DNA of 64,000 nucleotides from Streptomyces monomycini (GTDB taxonomy: Bacteria; Actinomycetota; Actinomycetes; Streptomycetales; Streptomycetaceae): contig NZ_JAFIQY010000001.1 in assembly GCF_022271435.1 (NCBI RefSeq), positions 577,326-641,325 on the forward strand, read 5' to 3'. Positions within the stretch are counted from its first letter, which is position 1; every line of letters starts with the position of its first letter. Positions 1 to 8,364 of this stretch are shown here, one piece after another. A model generated the notes under the pieces. That model saw nothing but the letters and a program-made list of their open reading frames with translations, had not been told where the DNA came from and did no database searches. The translations under genes were made by a program, and so were the position numbers.

Positions 1-2
1 AG

Positions 3-374
3 ACGAACTTCTTCGCCGACCCCGACGACGTCCGCTCGGCCCTGTCCGCGGTCGCCATGGCCCGCGAGGTCGGCAACTCCGCCGCGCTCCGCCCGTTCGC
101 CAAGCGGGAGGTGTCCCCCGCGTCCTTTGCGGCGGACACGCTCGACCTGTTCCTGCGCAACGCCGTCGAGACGTACTGGCACCAGAGCGGCACGGCCCGG
201 ATGGGCCGAGACCGGGACGCCGTCGTGGACGCCCGGCTCCAGGTGCACGGCATCGACGGCCTCCGCGTCGCAGACGCCTCGGTACTGCCCCATGTGACGG
301 TCGCCAACACGATGGCCCCCTCCATGGTGGTCGGCGAGCGGGCGGCAGAGATGATCACAGCAGGCCAGGGCTGA
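3..374 (+). CDS. GMC-family flavin oxidoreductase, C-terminal part (5' end outside window)
   Basis: Only the last 123 codons are present; the reading frame is open from base 3, so the gene starts upstream of the window. The visible part is the GMC_oxred_C substrate-binding/catalytic domain. It carries the WHQSGTARMG motif, whose His corresponds to the conserved active-site His of the glucose oxidase/choline dehydrogenase family. It ends with LRVADASVLP and VANTMAPSMVVGE, with Asn at the second catalytic position as in choline dehydrogenases. Proteins of this family oxidise alcohols with FAD. The substrate cannot be told from the C-terminus. The internal ATG at 57 is not a gene start. Confidence 0.9.
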   Translation, partial: TNFFADPDDVRSALSAVAMAREVGNSAALRPFAKREVSPASFAADTLDLFLRNAVETYWHQSGTARMGRDRDAVVDARLQVHGIDGLRVADASVLPHVTVANTMAPSMVVGERAAEMITAGQG

Positions 375-510
375 CCTCGGCAGGTGGCATCGGCCGGCCG
401 GGCACCGGCCCGGTCGGCCTCGCCGTCGTCCGCGTCCGCCCCTCGTCGTCCGCTGTTTGTCATGCTGACGCTGAAGGCCAGGACGTCGAGACGGCTGGAG
501 GGGTGCCATC

Positions 511-2073
511 GTGGCACTGGGCGCGGCGGACGGCGGTATGGACCCGGCGGGCGAGGCAGCCGCTTTCCGGGACTTGCGGGAGCGGCTGCGCGGTCCGTTC
601 GGGGGTGACGGGGTACGTGCGGGCGACGGGCCGCCCGGGGTCGTCGTGGTCGTGCCCAGCTTCACGCTCGACCAGGCCGGGATGGACAAGGTCCCCGGGA
701 TCGTCCACTACGAGGAACGCCTGCTCGCCTTCCTGCACCTGCTCCGCGCCCCGCGCCGTCGTCTCGTGTACGTCACCAGCCTGCCGCTGCCCGAACCGCT
801 GGTCGCCTACGCGCTCGGGCTGGTCCGTTCGCTGTCCGCCCCGGACGCCCGGCGCAGGCTCGTCCTCCTGGACTGCGGGGACGACCGCCCCGTCCCGCTG
901 ACGCAGAAGATCCTCGGGCGCCCGGACCTGCTGGACCGCATCAGAAGCCTGGTGCGCGAGCCGGAGGACGCCTGCCTGCTCGCCTTCAACGGTTCGCGGC
1001 ACGAGCGGTCACTGGCCGTACGGCTCGGCGTGCCGTTGTACGCGTGCGACCCGGACCTGTCGCACCTGGGGACCAAGAGCGGCGCGCGCGCCTTGTGCAC
1101 GTCCGCCGGTGTGCCCGTACCCCGCGGTGTCGAGGGCGTACGGGACCGGGACGACCTGGTCACCGCGCTCGCCGAACTCCGGGCGGCGCACCCGGACGTG
1201 GACCGCGCCATGATCAAACTCAATGACGGCTTCGGCGCCGGCGGCAACGCGATGTTCGCCTTTCGCGGGGCGCCTCGGGGCAGCGGCGCCGGGCGCTGGA
1301 TCCGGCGCGCCCTCCCGGACCGCATCGAGTTCGCCACTCCGCCCGACACCTGGGCGCACTACGCCGGGAAACTGGACGTCATGGGCGGTGTGGTGGAGGA
1401 GTTCCTGGACGGGGCCGAGGTCACCTCCCCGTCCGCCCAGGTGCACGCGTCGCCCTCCGGCGACGTGCGGGTGATCTCCACCCAGGACCAGCTCTTCGAC
1501 GCCGCCCTGCGCCAGACGTACACCGGCTGCTCCTCCCCCGCCCGGGCGGACTACCGACCTGAGCTGCGGGAACTGGCCCACCGGGCGGGCCGTGCCCTCG
1601 CCGCCGCGGGGATGGTCGGTATCGCCAGCGTCGACTTCGTCTCGGTACGCGGGACGTCCGGATTCCGGCACCACGCCGTGGAGATCAATCTGCGGATGGG
1701 CGGCGGCACCGCGCCCCTCATGTTCCTGCACGGCGCGACCGGCGGCGGCCACGACCCCCGGACCGGGGAATTCCTGGCCCCGGAAGGGGAGCCGTGCTGC
1801 TACGTCGCCTCCGACCGCCTGCACCGGGACTCCTACCGCTCGCTCACCCCGGAACAGGTCCTCACCGCCGCCTCCCGCGAGGGCCTGCTCTACCGGCACG
1901 ACGACCGCCGGGGCGTCATCCTCCACATGCTGGGCGCCTTGCCCCGCTTCGGAAAGCTCGGTGCCGTCGCTGTCGACCGTACGGCCGAGGCGGCGCACGG
2001 GCGGTTCCGCCGGTTCGTCGCTCTGCTGGACTCCCTGGGGGCGCCGGGCGGCGACGGCCCGGGGGCCGGGTGA
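511..2073 (+). CDS. PGM1-related ATP-grasp peptide ligase
   Basis: 520 aa from a GTG at 511, preceded by GGAGGGG at a good distance. The N-terminal ~170 residues (VVVVVPSFTLDQAGM..., RRLVYVTSLPLPEPLV) match the pre-ATP-grasp region of pheganomycin ligase PGM1-like proteins. The middle has the ATP-grasp lysine and glycine-rich segment (MIKLNDGFGAGGNAMF). The C-terminal part has the metal-binding EINLRMGGGTAPLMF motif followed by the typical PGM1 tail. The family joins a carboxylate to an amine at the cost of ATP. In pheganomycin synthesis it adds a nonproteinogenic amino acid to a ribosomal peptide. No precursor peptide or partner enzyme is evident nearby, so the substrate is unknown. Confidence 0.8.
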   Translation: MALGAADGGMDPAGEAAAFRDLRERLRGPFGGDGVRAGDGPPGVVVVVPSFTLDQAGMDKVPGIVHYEERLLAFLHLLRAPRRRLVYVTSLPLPEPLVAYALGLVRSLSAPDARRRLVLLDCGDDRPVPLTQKILGRPDLLDRIRSLVREPEDACLLAFNGSRHERSLAVRLGVPLYACDPDLSHLGTKSGARALCTSAGVPVPRGVEGVRDRDDLVTALAELRAAHPDVDRAMIKLNDGFGAGGNAMFAFRGAPRGSGAGRWIRRALPDRIEFATPPDTWAHYAGKLDVMGGVVEEFLDGAEVTSPSAQVHASPSGDVRVISTQDQLFDAALRQTYTGCSSPARADYRPELRELAHRAGRALAAAGMVGIASVDFVSVRGTSGFRHHAVEINLRMGGGTAPLMFLHGATGGGHDPRTGEFLAPEGEPCCYVASDRLHRDSYRSLTPEQVLTAASREGLLYRHDDRRGVILHMLGALPRFGKLGAVAVDRTAEAAHGRFRRFVALLDSLGAPGGDGPGAG

Positions 2074-2113
2074 TCCGGACGTCCGTCAGCCGTGCGGGGC
2101 CGTCGTCCGGATC
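2072..2113. terminator. Inverted repeat between convergent genes, probable bidirectional terminator
   Basis: GATCCGGACG (2072-2081) and CGTCCGGATC (2104-2113) form a perfect 10-bp stem with a 22-nt loop. It lies between the convergent ATP-grasp ligase and LysR genes and touches the ligase stop codon. There is no T-tract, which is common for streptomycete terminators. Confidence 0.55.
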
Positions 2114-2137
2114 GTTCGTTCATGTCAGGCGCACAGA

Positions 2138-3046
2138 TCAGTCGTCCAGGGCCCGGGCGGCACTCGCGCGAAGCGCCGCCAGTCCGCGGGCGATGCTCTC
2201 CTGCTGGTGGCTGCCGCGCCGTACGCAGGTCAGTACGCGGCGCAGGGGCCGGGGATCGCCGTGCACCGGTACGCGTACCACTCCCTCGTGCGCCGTGCAG
2301 GGGACCAGGCGCGGGACGAGGCAGACGCCGAGGCCGTGGGCGACCATCGCGAGGACGCCGTGCCAGGCGTCGGCATGGTGGGTCAGCCGCGGGGCGAAGC
2401 CCGCCGCCGTGCACAGGGCCCGGGTCAGCCGGTTCTGGTCGTGGTGGGCCGAGATCCAGTCCTCCCTGGCCGCGTCGGCCAGTTCGATGTGGTCCCGCGC
2501 GGTGAACGGGTGCCCGGCCGGGACCGCGAGGTCCTGGAACTCGTCGAGCAGCGGCTGCTGGTCGAACCGTTCGTCGTCCAGGGGCGGGCTGCCGGACAGC
2601 GGCGTCAGAACGGCGATGTCGATCTCCGAGGAGAGCAGCTGCCGGTAGCACTTGTCGGTGTCGGTCTCGGTGAGCAGCGCCCTGACGGGCCGGGGCTCGC
2701 GCAGCAACGCCTGCGCGGCGGGCGCCAGCAGGGAGCCCACACTGGTCGCGAAGCCGCCGACGCGCAGGGTGCGGTACGGGCCGGCGTCGTGCCGGCCGAG
2801 ATCGGCCCGTACCCGCTCCCACTGCGCGGTCAGCGCGTCGGCGTGGCCGAGCAGGACCTGGCCCGCCTCGGTCAGGCGCAGCCGCCGGCCGTCGCGCTCC
2901 AGGAGGTCGGCGCCCACCTGCCGGGAGAGCTGGCGCAGTTGCTGGGAAACCGCGGACGGCGACAGGTTCAGTGCGCGCGCCGTGGCCGTCACCGTGGCCT
3001 GGGCGTGCAGGACGCGCAGCGTCTGGAGCAGCCGCAGATCAATCAT
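2138..3046 (-). CDS. LysR-family transcriptional regulator
   Basis: 302 aa from the ATG at 3046, chosen because the family N-terminus (MIDLRLLQTLRVLHAQATVT) begins there; the open frame continues upstream but is not LysR-like. Winged HTH in residues 1-60 (ATARALNLSPSAVSQQLRQL), then a substrate-binding domain with the usual DIAVLTPLSG and VAHGLGVCLVPRL segments. It is divergent from an EamA transporter with a 73-bp gap, the classic arrangement in which the regulator controls the divergent exporter and itself. The inducer is unknown. Confidence 0.88.
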   Translation of the reverse strand: MIDLRLLQTLRVLHAQATVTATARALNLSPSAVSQQLRQLSRQVGADLLERDGRRLRLTEAGQVLLGHADALTAQWERVRADLGRHDAGPYRTLRVGGFATSVGSLLAPAAQALLREPRPVRALLTETDTDKCYRQLLSSEIDIAVLTPLSGSPPLDDERFDQQPLLDEFQDLAVPAGHPFTARDHIELADAAREDWISAHHDQNRLTRALCTAAGFAPRLTHHADAWHGVLAMVAHGLGVCLVPRLVPCTAHEGVVRVPVHGDPRPLRRVLTCVRRGSHQQESIARGLAALRASAARALDD

Positions 3047-3119
3047 GCGGTGATTCAACACGATGCCGTACGGAAATGTGCGATGGACCCGCACGATCAC
3101 CGGGGCGCAGGCTGGCCGC

Positions 3120-4019
3120 ATGGTGGTTCGGCGAAGCAGTACCGGGACGGGAGCGGCGCGAGTGCCCACGGACGCCGCGCGAGCGCCGATGCTGATCCTC
3201 GGCAGTGTCGTCAGCGTGCAGTTCGGGCAGGCCCTCGGCAAGGGGCTGATCGGTGAGGCCGGCGGGCCGTGGAGCGCGGTCGCGCTGCGGCTGTCCCTGG
3301 CCGCGGCGGTCCTCCTCGTGTGGCGGCGGCCCCGGCTGCCCGCCGCGCGCGGGGACCGCTTGCTGGTCCTCGCCTTCGGCACGTCGATCGCCGGTATGAA
3401 CCTGGTCTACCCGGCCATGGCCCGCCTGCCGCTGGGGGTCGCCGTGACCCTCCAGCTGATGGGGCCGCTGGCGCTCGCGCTCGGTTCCGCGCGTCGGTGG
3501 CGCGAGGCCCTGTGGGGCGTGCTGGCGGTGGCCGGCGTCCTGTTGTTCGCGGCCCCGGGCCGGGCCGGTTCGCTGCCCCTGGCCGGTCTGGCTTTCGCGC
3601 TCGCGTCAGCGGCGTCCATGGGTACGTATCTGCTCCTGAGCCGGCGGGTGGGCGCCCGTCTGCCCGGCGGCGGCCCGCTGGCGCTCGCGGTGGCCTGGGC
3701 GGCCGTGCTCACCGTCCCGTGCGGCCTCGTGGAGGACGGCGGAGCGCGGCTGGGCCGCCCGCCGGTCCTCGCCGTGGCGCTCGGCGTGGCGGTCCTGTCC
3801 TCGGTGGTGCCCTACTCCCTGGAACTGGCGGCGCTGCGGCGGCTGCCGGTCCGGGTCGCGGGGGTGCTGCAGAGCCTGGAGCCGGTGGTGGCGGGCCTCG
3901 CCGGTCTGCTCCTGCTGGACGAGTGGCTCACGGCGGCACAGTGGGCCGCGATCGGCTGCATCGCGGCCGCGTCGGCCGGCGCGGTGGCCACCCGGCGGCC
4001 GGAGGCGGCGCAGCCGTGA
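3120..4019 (+). CDS. EamA/RhtA-type inner-membrane exporter
   Basis: 299 aa with about ten hydrophobic segments in two homologous halves (two EamA domains). The C-terminal half carries the signature SVVPYSLELAALRRLPVRVA and LEPVVAGLAGLLLLDEWL, typical of RhtA-like threonine/homoserine or drug/metabolite exporters. ATG 3120 is used; an in-frame ATG at 3063 would add a 19-residue hydrophilic tail overlapping the divergent promoter region, and ATG 3189 would cut close to helix 1. Probably controlled by the divergent LysR protein. Substrate not deducible. Confidence 0.82.
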   Translation: MVVRRSSTGTGAARVPTDAARAPMLILGSVVSVQFGQALGKGLIGEAGGPWSAVALRLSLAAAVLLVWRRPRLPAARGDRLLVLAFGTSIAGMNLVYPAMARLPLGVAVTLQLMGPLALALGSARRWREALWGVLAVAGVLLFAAPGRAGSLPLAGLAFALASAASMGTYLLLSRRVGARLPGGGPLALAVAWAAVLTVPCGLVEDGGARLGRPPVLAVALGVAVLSSVVPYSLELAALRRLPVRVAGVLQSLEPVVAGLAGLLLLDEWLTAAQWAAIGCIAAASAGAVATRRPEAAQP

Positions 4020-4051
4020 GAGAGCGACGGCTTCCGGTGGCGTGCACCGCA

Positions 4052-6040
4052 TCAGCGGGCTCGCGCGGGTGCCACGGTGACACCGTAGAGGCGGATCTTG
4101 CGGTAGATGGTGGCCCGGGAGATGCCCAGTTGCCGGGCCGCCACGTCGCGGTTGCCCGCGGCGTCGTGCAACGCCCGTACGATCGCGTCCCGTTCGGCGG
4201 CCTCCCAGGGAGTGAGGGTGCGGCGGCAGGAACTGTGGCACTCCGGTGCGAGGTCGTGCGGTTGCAGGTCGGCCTGCCGTCGCCCGCGCGCCGCCTGTTG
4301 GAGGACCCGGCTCAAGTGCCGTACGTTGCCCGGCCAGTCACAGCGGGTGAGGACCTGCATCGCAGCCGGAGTGCAGGACACGGTGCCGCCGCGGTCGTGC
4401 CGGGCCAGCAGCGCGGGGACGAGGTCACGGATGTCCTCGGGCCGGTAGCGCAGCGGCGCCACGGCCACGGTGCACGGGAAGACGGCACTGTCCAGCGCCG
4501 GGGGCGTGGCACCCGCCGGGGCGGGTCCCTGTCCGGGGGCCGTGTACAGGCCGACGACCCACGGGCCGGTGCCACGGTTGCGCCGCGCTCCGGTGAGCAG
4601 CGTCTCCAGCCGGGGCATCAGGTCCCGGTTCGCCGCTTCCAGGTGCTGGAGCACCACCGTGCCGTCCTCGTCCCGGAGTGCCTCTTCGGCGCGGGCCAGG
4701 AGGTCCGGGAGGTGCTGATGGGACGTCAGGTCCATGACGTACAGCCGGTTCCGGGGGCGTACCCAGTGGTGGGCGGCGCGCACCAGGGCCAGCTTGCCCA
4801 CCCCGGCCTCGCCCACCACACGGGTCGGCAGCCGCTGCCGGCAGGCGGACACGACGTCGCGGCTCGCGGAGCGCCAGGACGGCGAGCGGCCGGCCAGCCC
4901 CGGCAGCAGCGCCGGAAGGGGCGCCGGGGACGGCTGCGGGCCGCTGCGCGCGCCGGGGGTACGGTCCGCCGTGGCGGAAGCCCCGCTCTCCCCCGCCGTC
5001 AGGCCGACGACACAGCCGATCGGCCGGTCGGGCGGACCGATCACAGTGCAGCGGACCCGTACGTCGGCACCGGACGCCAGGCTCAGCGACACGTCCACGC
5101 GCTGTCTGCGGCTCCCCGCCGGTGCGGCCAGCAGGTCGGCGGCGAGCGCGCCCGCCTGGCGCAGGTCCTGCGGCTCCAGAAGGCGGACCGCCTCGGTGTT
5201 GGCCATCCGCAGGGTGGGCGTCACCAGGAGCACCGGGCCACTGGTGCGCCGGCCCGCGGCGAGGAACGCGTCCAGGGCGGCGCGCTCCTTGCCGGAGTAC
5301 CGGTCCAGCAGCCGCTCCTCGATGTCGGCGGCGGCCTGCCGTACCACCGCGGCCATCAGCGGGGAGGCGTCCTGCCGCAGACACGTCAGGTTGACGGCGC
5401 CTTCCTGCCGTCCGGTGAGCGGATTGCGTACGGGGACGCCGGCGCAAGCGGCGCGCTGCAAGGGCTCGGCGAAGTGCTCGGCGCCGAAGACGGTGCTCAG
5501 GCGGCGTTCGGCGAGCGCGGTGCCGATGCCGTTGGTGCCGACGGCCTCCTCCGCGTAACTGAATCCGGGGGCGAGGTGCACCCGGTCCATCAGGCGCACG
5601 ACAGCCGTGTCGCCGCCCCGGCGGTACAGGACCCGGGCCGCGGAGTCCGCGAGGACGACGCCGGCCGTGCAGTCGGCGAGGAGTTGCTCGACGCGGTCGA
5701 GGACCGGCGCCGCGGCGGACAGGAGGCGGCTGTCCCAGTCGATGTGCTGCTCCACGTGCGGGACGTGCAGGTGGTCGGCGTCCACCGCGTGCAGGCGGCA
5801 GCGTCTCCAGGAGGAGAGGACCGCTTCCCGGATCCGGGGGCGCGGCACGCCGGGGGCCGCCGCACCGGAGGAGGGGTGGGAGGAAGCGGGCGGACCGGCG
5901 GCAGCGGCGGAGCCGGCCGTGCCGCGCCCGTCCGGTCCGCGTGCCGCCGCGGACGTCTCCGGAGCACGGCTGAGCATCCGCTCTCGTGCCCGCATGACCG
6001 CCTGGTCGGGGAACTGCCGGAAATCCATGGTTGCAGACAT
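4052..6040 (-). CDS. AcoR-like GAF/Fis regulator with a degenerate NtrC-type AAA+ domain
   Basis: 662 aa. Residues ~70-260 form the sensor region with the GAF-type sequence FSYAEEAVGTNGIGTALAE and PVRNPLTGRQEGAVNLTC, characteristic of AcoR-type activators of acetoin/alcohol catabolism. The central domain is related to sigma-54 activators and keeps a P-loop-like GEAGVGK and a WPGNVRHL segment. It has no GAFTGA loop, and its Walker B position reads GTVVLQHLEA instead of LFLDE. The C-terminus is a Fis-type HTH (NRDVAARQLGISRATIYRKI). Streptomyces have no RpoN, so it should act on ordinary promoters. It stands alone; a dyad at 6155-6169 is its likely operator. Confidence 0.85.
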   Translation of the reverse strand: MSATMDFRQFPDQAVMRARERMLSRAPETSAAARGPDGRGTAGSAAAAGPPASSHPSSGAAAPGVPRPRIREAVLSSWRRCRLHAVDADHLHVPHVEQHIDWDSRLLSAAAPVLDRVEQLLADCTAGVVLADSAARVLYRRGGDTAVVRLMDRVHLAPGFSYAEEAVGTNGIGTALAERRLSTVFGAEHFAEPLQRAACAGVPVRNPLTGRQEGAVNLTCLRQDASPLMAAVVRQAAADIEERLLDRYSGKERAALDAFLAAGRRTSGPVLLVTPTLRMANTEAVRLLEPQDLRQAGALAADLLAAPAGSRRQRVDVSLSLASGADVRVRCTVIGPPDRPIGCVVGLTAGESGASATADRTPGARSGPQPSPAPLPALLPGLAGRSPSWRSASRDVVSACRQRLPTRVVGEAGVGKLALVRAAHHWVRPRNRLYVMDLTSHQHLPDLLARAEEALRDEDGTVVLQHLEAANRDLMPRLETLLTGARRNRGTGPWVVGLYTAPGQGPAPAGATPPALDSAVFPCTVAVAPLRYRPEDIRDLVPALLARHDRGGTVSCTPAAMQVLTRCDWPGNVRHLSRVLQQAARGRRQADLQPHDLAPECHSSCRRTLTPWEAAERDAIVRALHDAAGNRDVAARQLGISRATIYRKIRLYGVTVAPARAR

Positions 6041-6143
6041 GCCCCGGGGGCCGAACCGCGATCCCCGCGAACGGCCTCAATCGCCCCACCGTGTGCGGCA
6101 CTCCCCCGCTCCGGCCCGAAAGTCCGCCGGTATCAGGGGTGTT

Positions 6144-6184
6144 GCCGCCGTACCGTCTCAGAGTGAGACAACGCGGACGGCGGC
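6144..6184. promoter_or_regulatory. Nested dyad upstream of the AcoR-like gene, probable operator
   Basis: GTCTCA-gag-TGAGAC (6155-6169) is a perfect 6-bp dyad, flanked by a second pair GCCGCCGT (6144-6151) and ACGGCGGC (6177-6184). It is about 115 bp upstream of the regulator start, in a 300-bp stretch (6041-6340) that otherwise holds no convincing gene. The spacing fits a Fis-type dimer site and autoregulation. This is inference. Confidence 0.45.
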
Positions 6185-6340
6185 CGCGTGCTGTAATTCC
6201 GAGTGCGGCCGGACGACTTCGAGCACCGTACGAGGGCGGGACGCGACACCCGGCGCGCGGGCCCGGCACCGGTCCGGCGCGCACGGCCGGGGCGGCCGCG
6301 GCGGCCCGCCCGTACCCCGACAGACACCCGAGGACCGCCC

Positions 6341-6772
6341 ATGCCGAGCTGGCCGCAGGAGCCGACCGTGACGCCGTGCTGGAACGGGCGTCCCCTTTCC
6401 GTCGACGTTCCCGCCGACGTTCCCGTCGACGTTTCTGCCGACGGGCCCTCCGGTGTGCCTTCCGGCGCTTCCCCTGACGTTCCTCGCGGCGCCCCCTCCG
6501 ACGCGGGCCGGCGCTCGGACCCGTACGCGGTACGGCTGACCGAGGCCAACCGCTCCGCGCTCGCCGACCTCTTCGCGTCGCTGGACATGCTGGAGAACCT
6601 GATCGGCCAGATCCGGGACCACGCGCACGACACCGTGGCGGGTGCCCACACCTGTCTCGCCCAGTCCCTGCACCACGTGCAGACCAGCCTGGCGACCGTG
6701 GAGGCACTCGACCAGCTGGCCCGCCGGCTGCGACCCCGGCCGGCGCCGCCGCACGAGAGCGGCAGGGCCTGA
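6341..6772 (+). CDS. Hypothetical protein with low-complexity N-terminus
   Basis: 143 aa from ATG 6341. Residues ~20-60 are a Val/Asp/Pro/Ser-rich repeat-like segment (VDVPADVPVDVSADG) encoded by near-identical GACGTTCC blocks. From about residue 70 the sequence becomes a regular amphipathic helical domain (LADLFASLDMLENLIGQI, LAQSLHHVQTSLATVEALDQ) that could form a helical bundle. No signal peptide, membrane segment or known motif is seen. The open frame continues upstream, but that part is Arg/Pro-rich and noncoding-like. Function unknown. Confidence 0.55.
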   Translation: MPSWPQEPTVTPCWNGRPLSVDVPADVPVDVSADGPSGVPSGASPDVPRGAPSDAGRRSDPYAVRLTEANRSALADLFASLDMLENLIGQIRDHAHDTVAGAHTCLAQSLHHVQTSLATVEALDQLARRLRPRPAPPHESGRA

Positions 6773-6842
6773 GCGGAGCCGCGCCGGGGCGGGCCGTTCA
6801 GCGGTCAGCCGCCCCGGAGGCGGCCCGTTCACCGGCCGGCGG

Positions 6843-7001
6843 TCAGTCCCGGCCCGCGCGGAGCTCGCTCCAGTCCAGCAGTTCGTTGGCCTCGCGCTCC
6901 GTCTCCTTGGCCAGCTGGCGCACCTGCGCCAGGACATCGCCGTGCTCCTCGATGAGGCTTTCGTAGATCGGTGGGCCGGCGGGCAGGCGGGCAGCGGTCA
7001 T
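6843..7001 (-). CDS. Small hypothetical protein (52 aa)
   Basis: Short gene from ATG 7001 with a GAGGAC ribosome-binding site about 9 bases upstream. The product starts MTAARLPAGPPIYESLIEEH and continues as one charged amphipathic helix (LAQVRQLAKETEREANELL, then DWSELRAGRD). Codon third positions are G/C-rich, as in real genes here, and the stop is clean. It is convergent with the 143-aa gene. No family is recognised; a small helical or coiled-coil protein. Confidence 0.6.
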   Translation of the reverse strand: MTAARLPAGPPIYESLIEEHGDVLAQVRQLAKETEREANELLDWSELRAGRD

Positions 7002-7104
7002 GTGGGGTCAGTCCTCGAACCATTCAGCCGCACCGTCCCCCGCCCGCGGCGGGAGTGCGTGTGCGGAAACTACAACGACGCCGGAACTGCGGGCGGTGCG
7101 CGGG

Positions 7105-7330
7105 TCAGACGGTGAGGAGAGAGTCCTCCCGTACGCCTGTGCCGGGCAGCCGGTGCCCGGCCGCGACCAGTGCCGCATCAACATCCTTCGTTCCGGTGGA
7201 AATGCACAGCGAGTAGGCGAGATCGTCCATCCTCCCGCGCAGCTCAGGACTGCCGTCCTCAGCACGCAGCACCCGGTGTCTCGTACTGCCCGACGAGGTT
7301 ACCCAACACCACCGGGTGCGCCAACAACAT
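7105..7330 (-). pseudogene. DUF5133-family small protein, interrupted by a one-base frameshift
   Basis: Frame 1 starts at ATG 7330 and encodes MLLAHPVVLGNLVGQYETP before running to a stop at 7259-7261. Frame 2 (open from about 7272 to the TGA at 7105-7107) encodes LRAEDGSPELRG, RMDDLAYSLCISTGT, KDVDAALVAAGHRLPG and a short tail. Joined, they give a ~75-aa protein with the N-terminal LLAHPxVLxxLV and the DxAYxLCxSTGT core that I associate with the actinobacterial DUF5133 family. Deleting one base from the CCC at 7272-7274 restores one frame, so this is either a real inactivation or a homopolymer sequencing error. Confidence 0.6.
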
Positions 7331-7537
7331 CGTTTTCCCCTTTCGTCACATGATCGCCGTCATGCGCCGCGGCGGCTACCCGACTCCCGGCACTCCATGC
7401 GTCACGGAGAAGGAGATACATCACACGCCTCACAGCACACCCCGGGTCCCGCGCGTCCCGCACACCGGACGCGCCGCACCCGCGATGCTGGCAGCCGACG
7501 TACACGACAGCGACGTACCAGCGAAGGGAGCCCGGAC

Positions 7538-8332
7538 ATGCGCATCGATCTCTCCGGACGGACGGCCGTGGTGACGGGTTCGTCCCAGGGCATCGGCCAC
7601 GCCATCGCGACCGGCCTCGCACGGTCGGGGGCGGACGTGGTGCTGACGGGGCGCCACTCCGGACGGCTCGACGAGGCCGCCGGACAACTGCGCGACGCGG
7701 TGCCCGGCGCCACCGTGCGCGGTGTCGCGGCCGATCTCGCCACCGAGGCCGGCGCGCGGGCCCTCCTGTCGGCCGTGCCGCACACCGACATCCTCGTGAA
7801 CAATCTCGGCATCTTCGGCGCGCGCCCGGCCCTGGAGATCACGGACGACGAGTGGCGCACCTACTTCGAGACCAATGTGCTCAGCGCCGTCCGGCTGATC
7901 CGGCTGTACCTGCCGGGCATGAAGGAACGCGGCTGGGGACGCGTGCAGAACATCGCCAGTGACTCCGCGGTCGTGGTGCCCGCCGAGATGATTCATTACG
8001 GGATGTCCAAGACGTCCCTGCTGGCCGTCGCGCGGGGCTTCGCCAAGGAGGCCGCCGGGACGGGCGTCACCGTCAACTCCGTGATCGCCGGGCCGACGCA
8101 CACCGGCGGTGTCGAGGACTTCGTATATCAGTTGGTCGACCGCGATCTTCCGTGGGACGCTGCGCAGCGCGAGTTCATGCGGAAGCACCGCCCACAGTCG
8201 CTGCTGCAACGCCTCATCGAACCCGAGGAGATCGCCAGCATGGTCGTGTACCTCAGTTCGCCGCAGGCGTCGGCGACCACGGGCGGCGCGCTGCGCGTCG
8301 ACGGCGGATACGTGGACTCGATCCTGCCCTGA
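7538..8332 (+). CDS. SDR-family NAD(P)-dependent oxidoreductase
   Basis: 264 aa from ATG 7538 with GAAGGGAG directly upstream; the frame is open further upstream, but SDR homology begins at MRIDLSGRTAVVTG. Classical SDR features: nucleotide-binding TGSSQGIG (13-20), ILVNNLG (85-91), catalytic Ser141, Tyr154 and Lys158 in MIHYGMSK, and the C-terminal GGALRVDGGYV. Arg40 after the second strand suggests NADP(H) preference. It lies 32 bp upstream of an erythromycin-esterase-like gene in the same direction, so the two are probably co-transcribed. Substrate unknown. Confidence 0.88.
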   Translation: MRIDLSGRTAVVTGSSQGIGHAIATGLARSGADVVLTGRHSGRLDEAAGQLRDAVPGATVRGVAADLATEAGARALLSAVPHTDILVNNLGIFGARPALEITDDEWRTYFETNVLSAVRLIRLYLPGMKERGWGRVQNIASDSAVVVPAEMIHYGMSKTSLLAVARGFAKEAAGTGVTVNSVIAGPTHTGGVEDFVYQLVDRDLPWDAAQREFMRKHRPQSLLQRLIEPEEIASMVVYLSSPQASATTGGALRVDGGYVDSILP

Positions 8333-8364
8333 CACCACCGACCGCAGAGGGATGGACGCCCGAG

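Noticed and set aside
3269..6166. Plus-strand open frame of 965 codons
   Set aside because: Overlaps EamA in another frame and runs antisense through the AcoR-like regulator; no domain.
4425..6707. Minus-strand frame of 760 codons
   Set aside because: Out-of-frame shadow of the AcoR-like regulator, almost entirely Arg/Pro/Gly.
7008..7265. 85-codon minus-strand frame
   Set aside because: Same DNA as the DUF5133 remnant but in the wrong frame; the neighbouring frames give family-like sequence.
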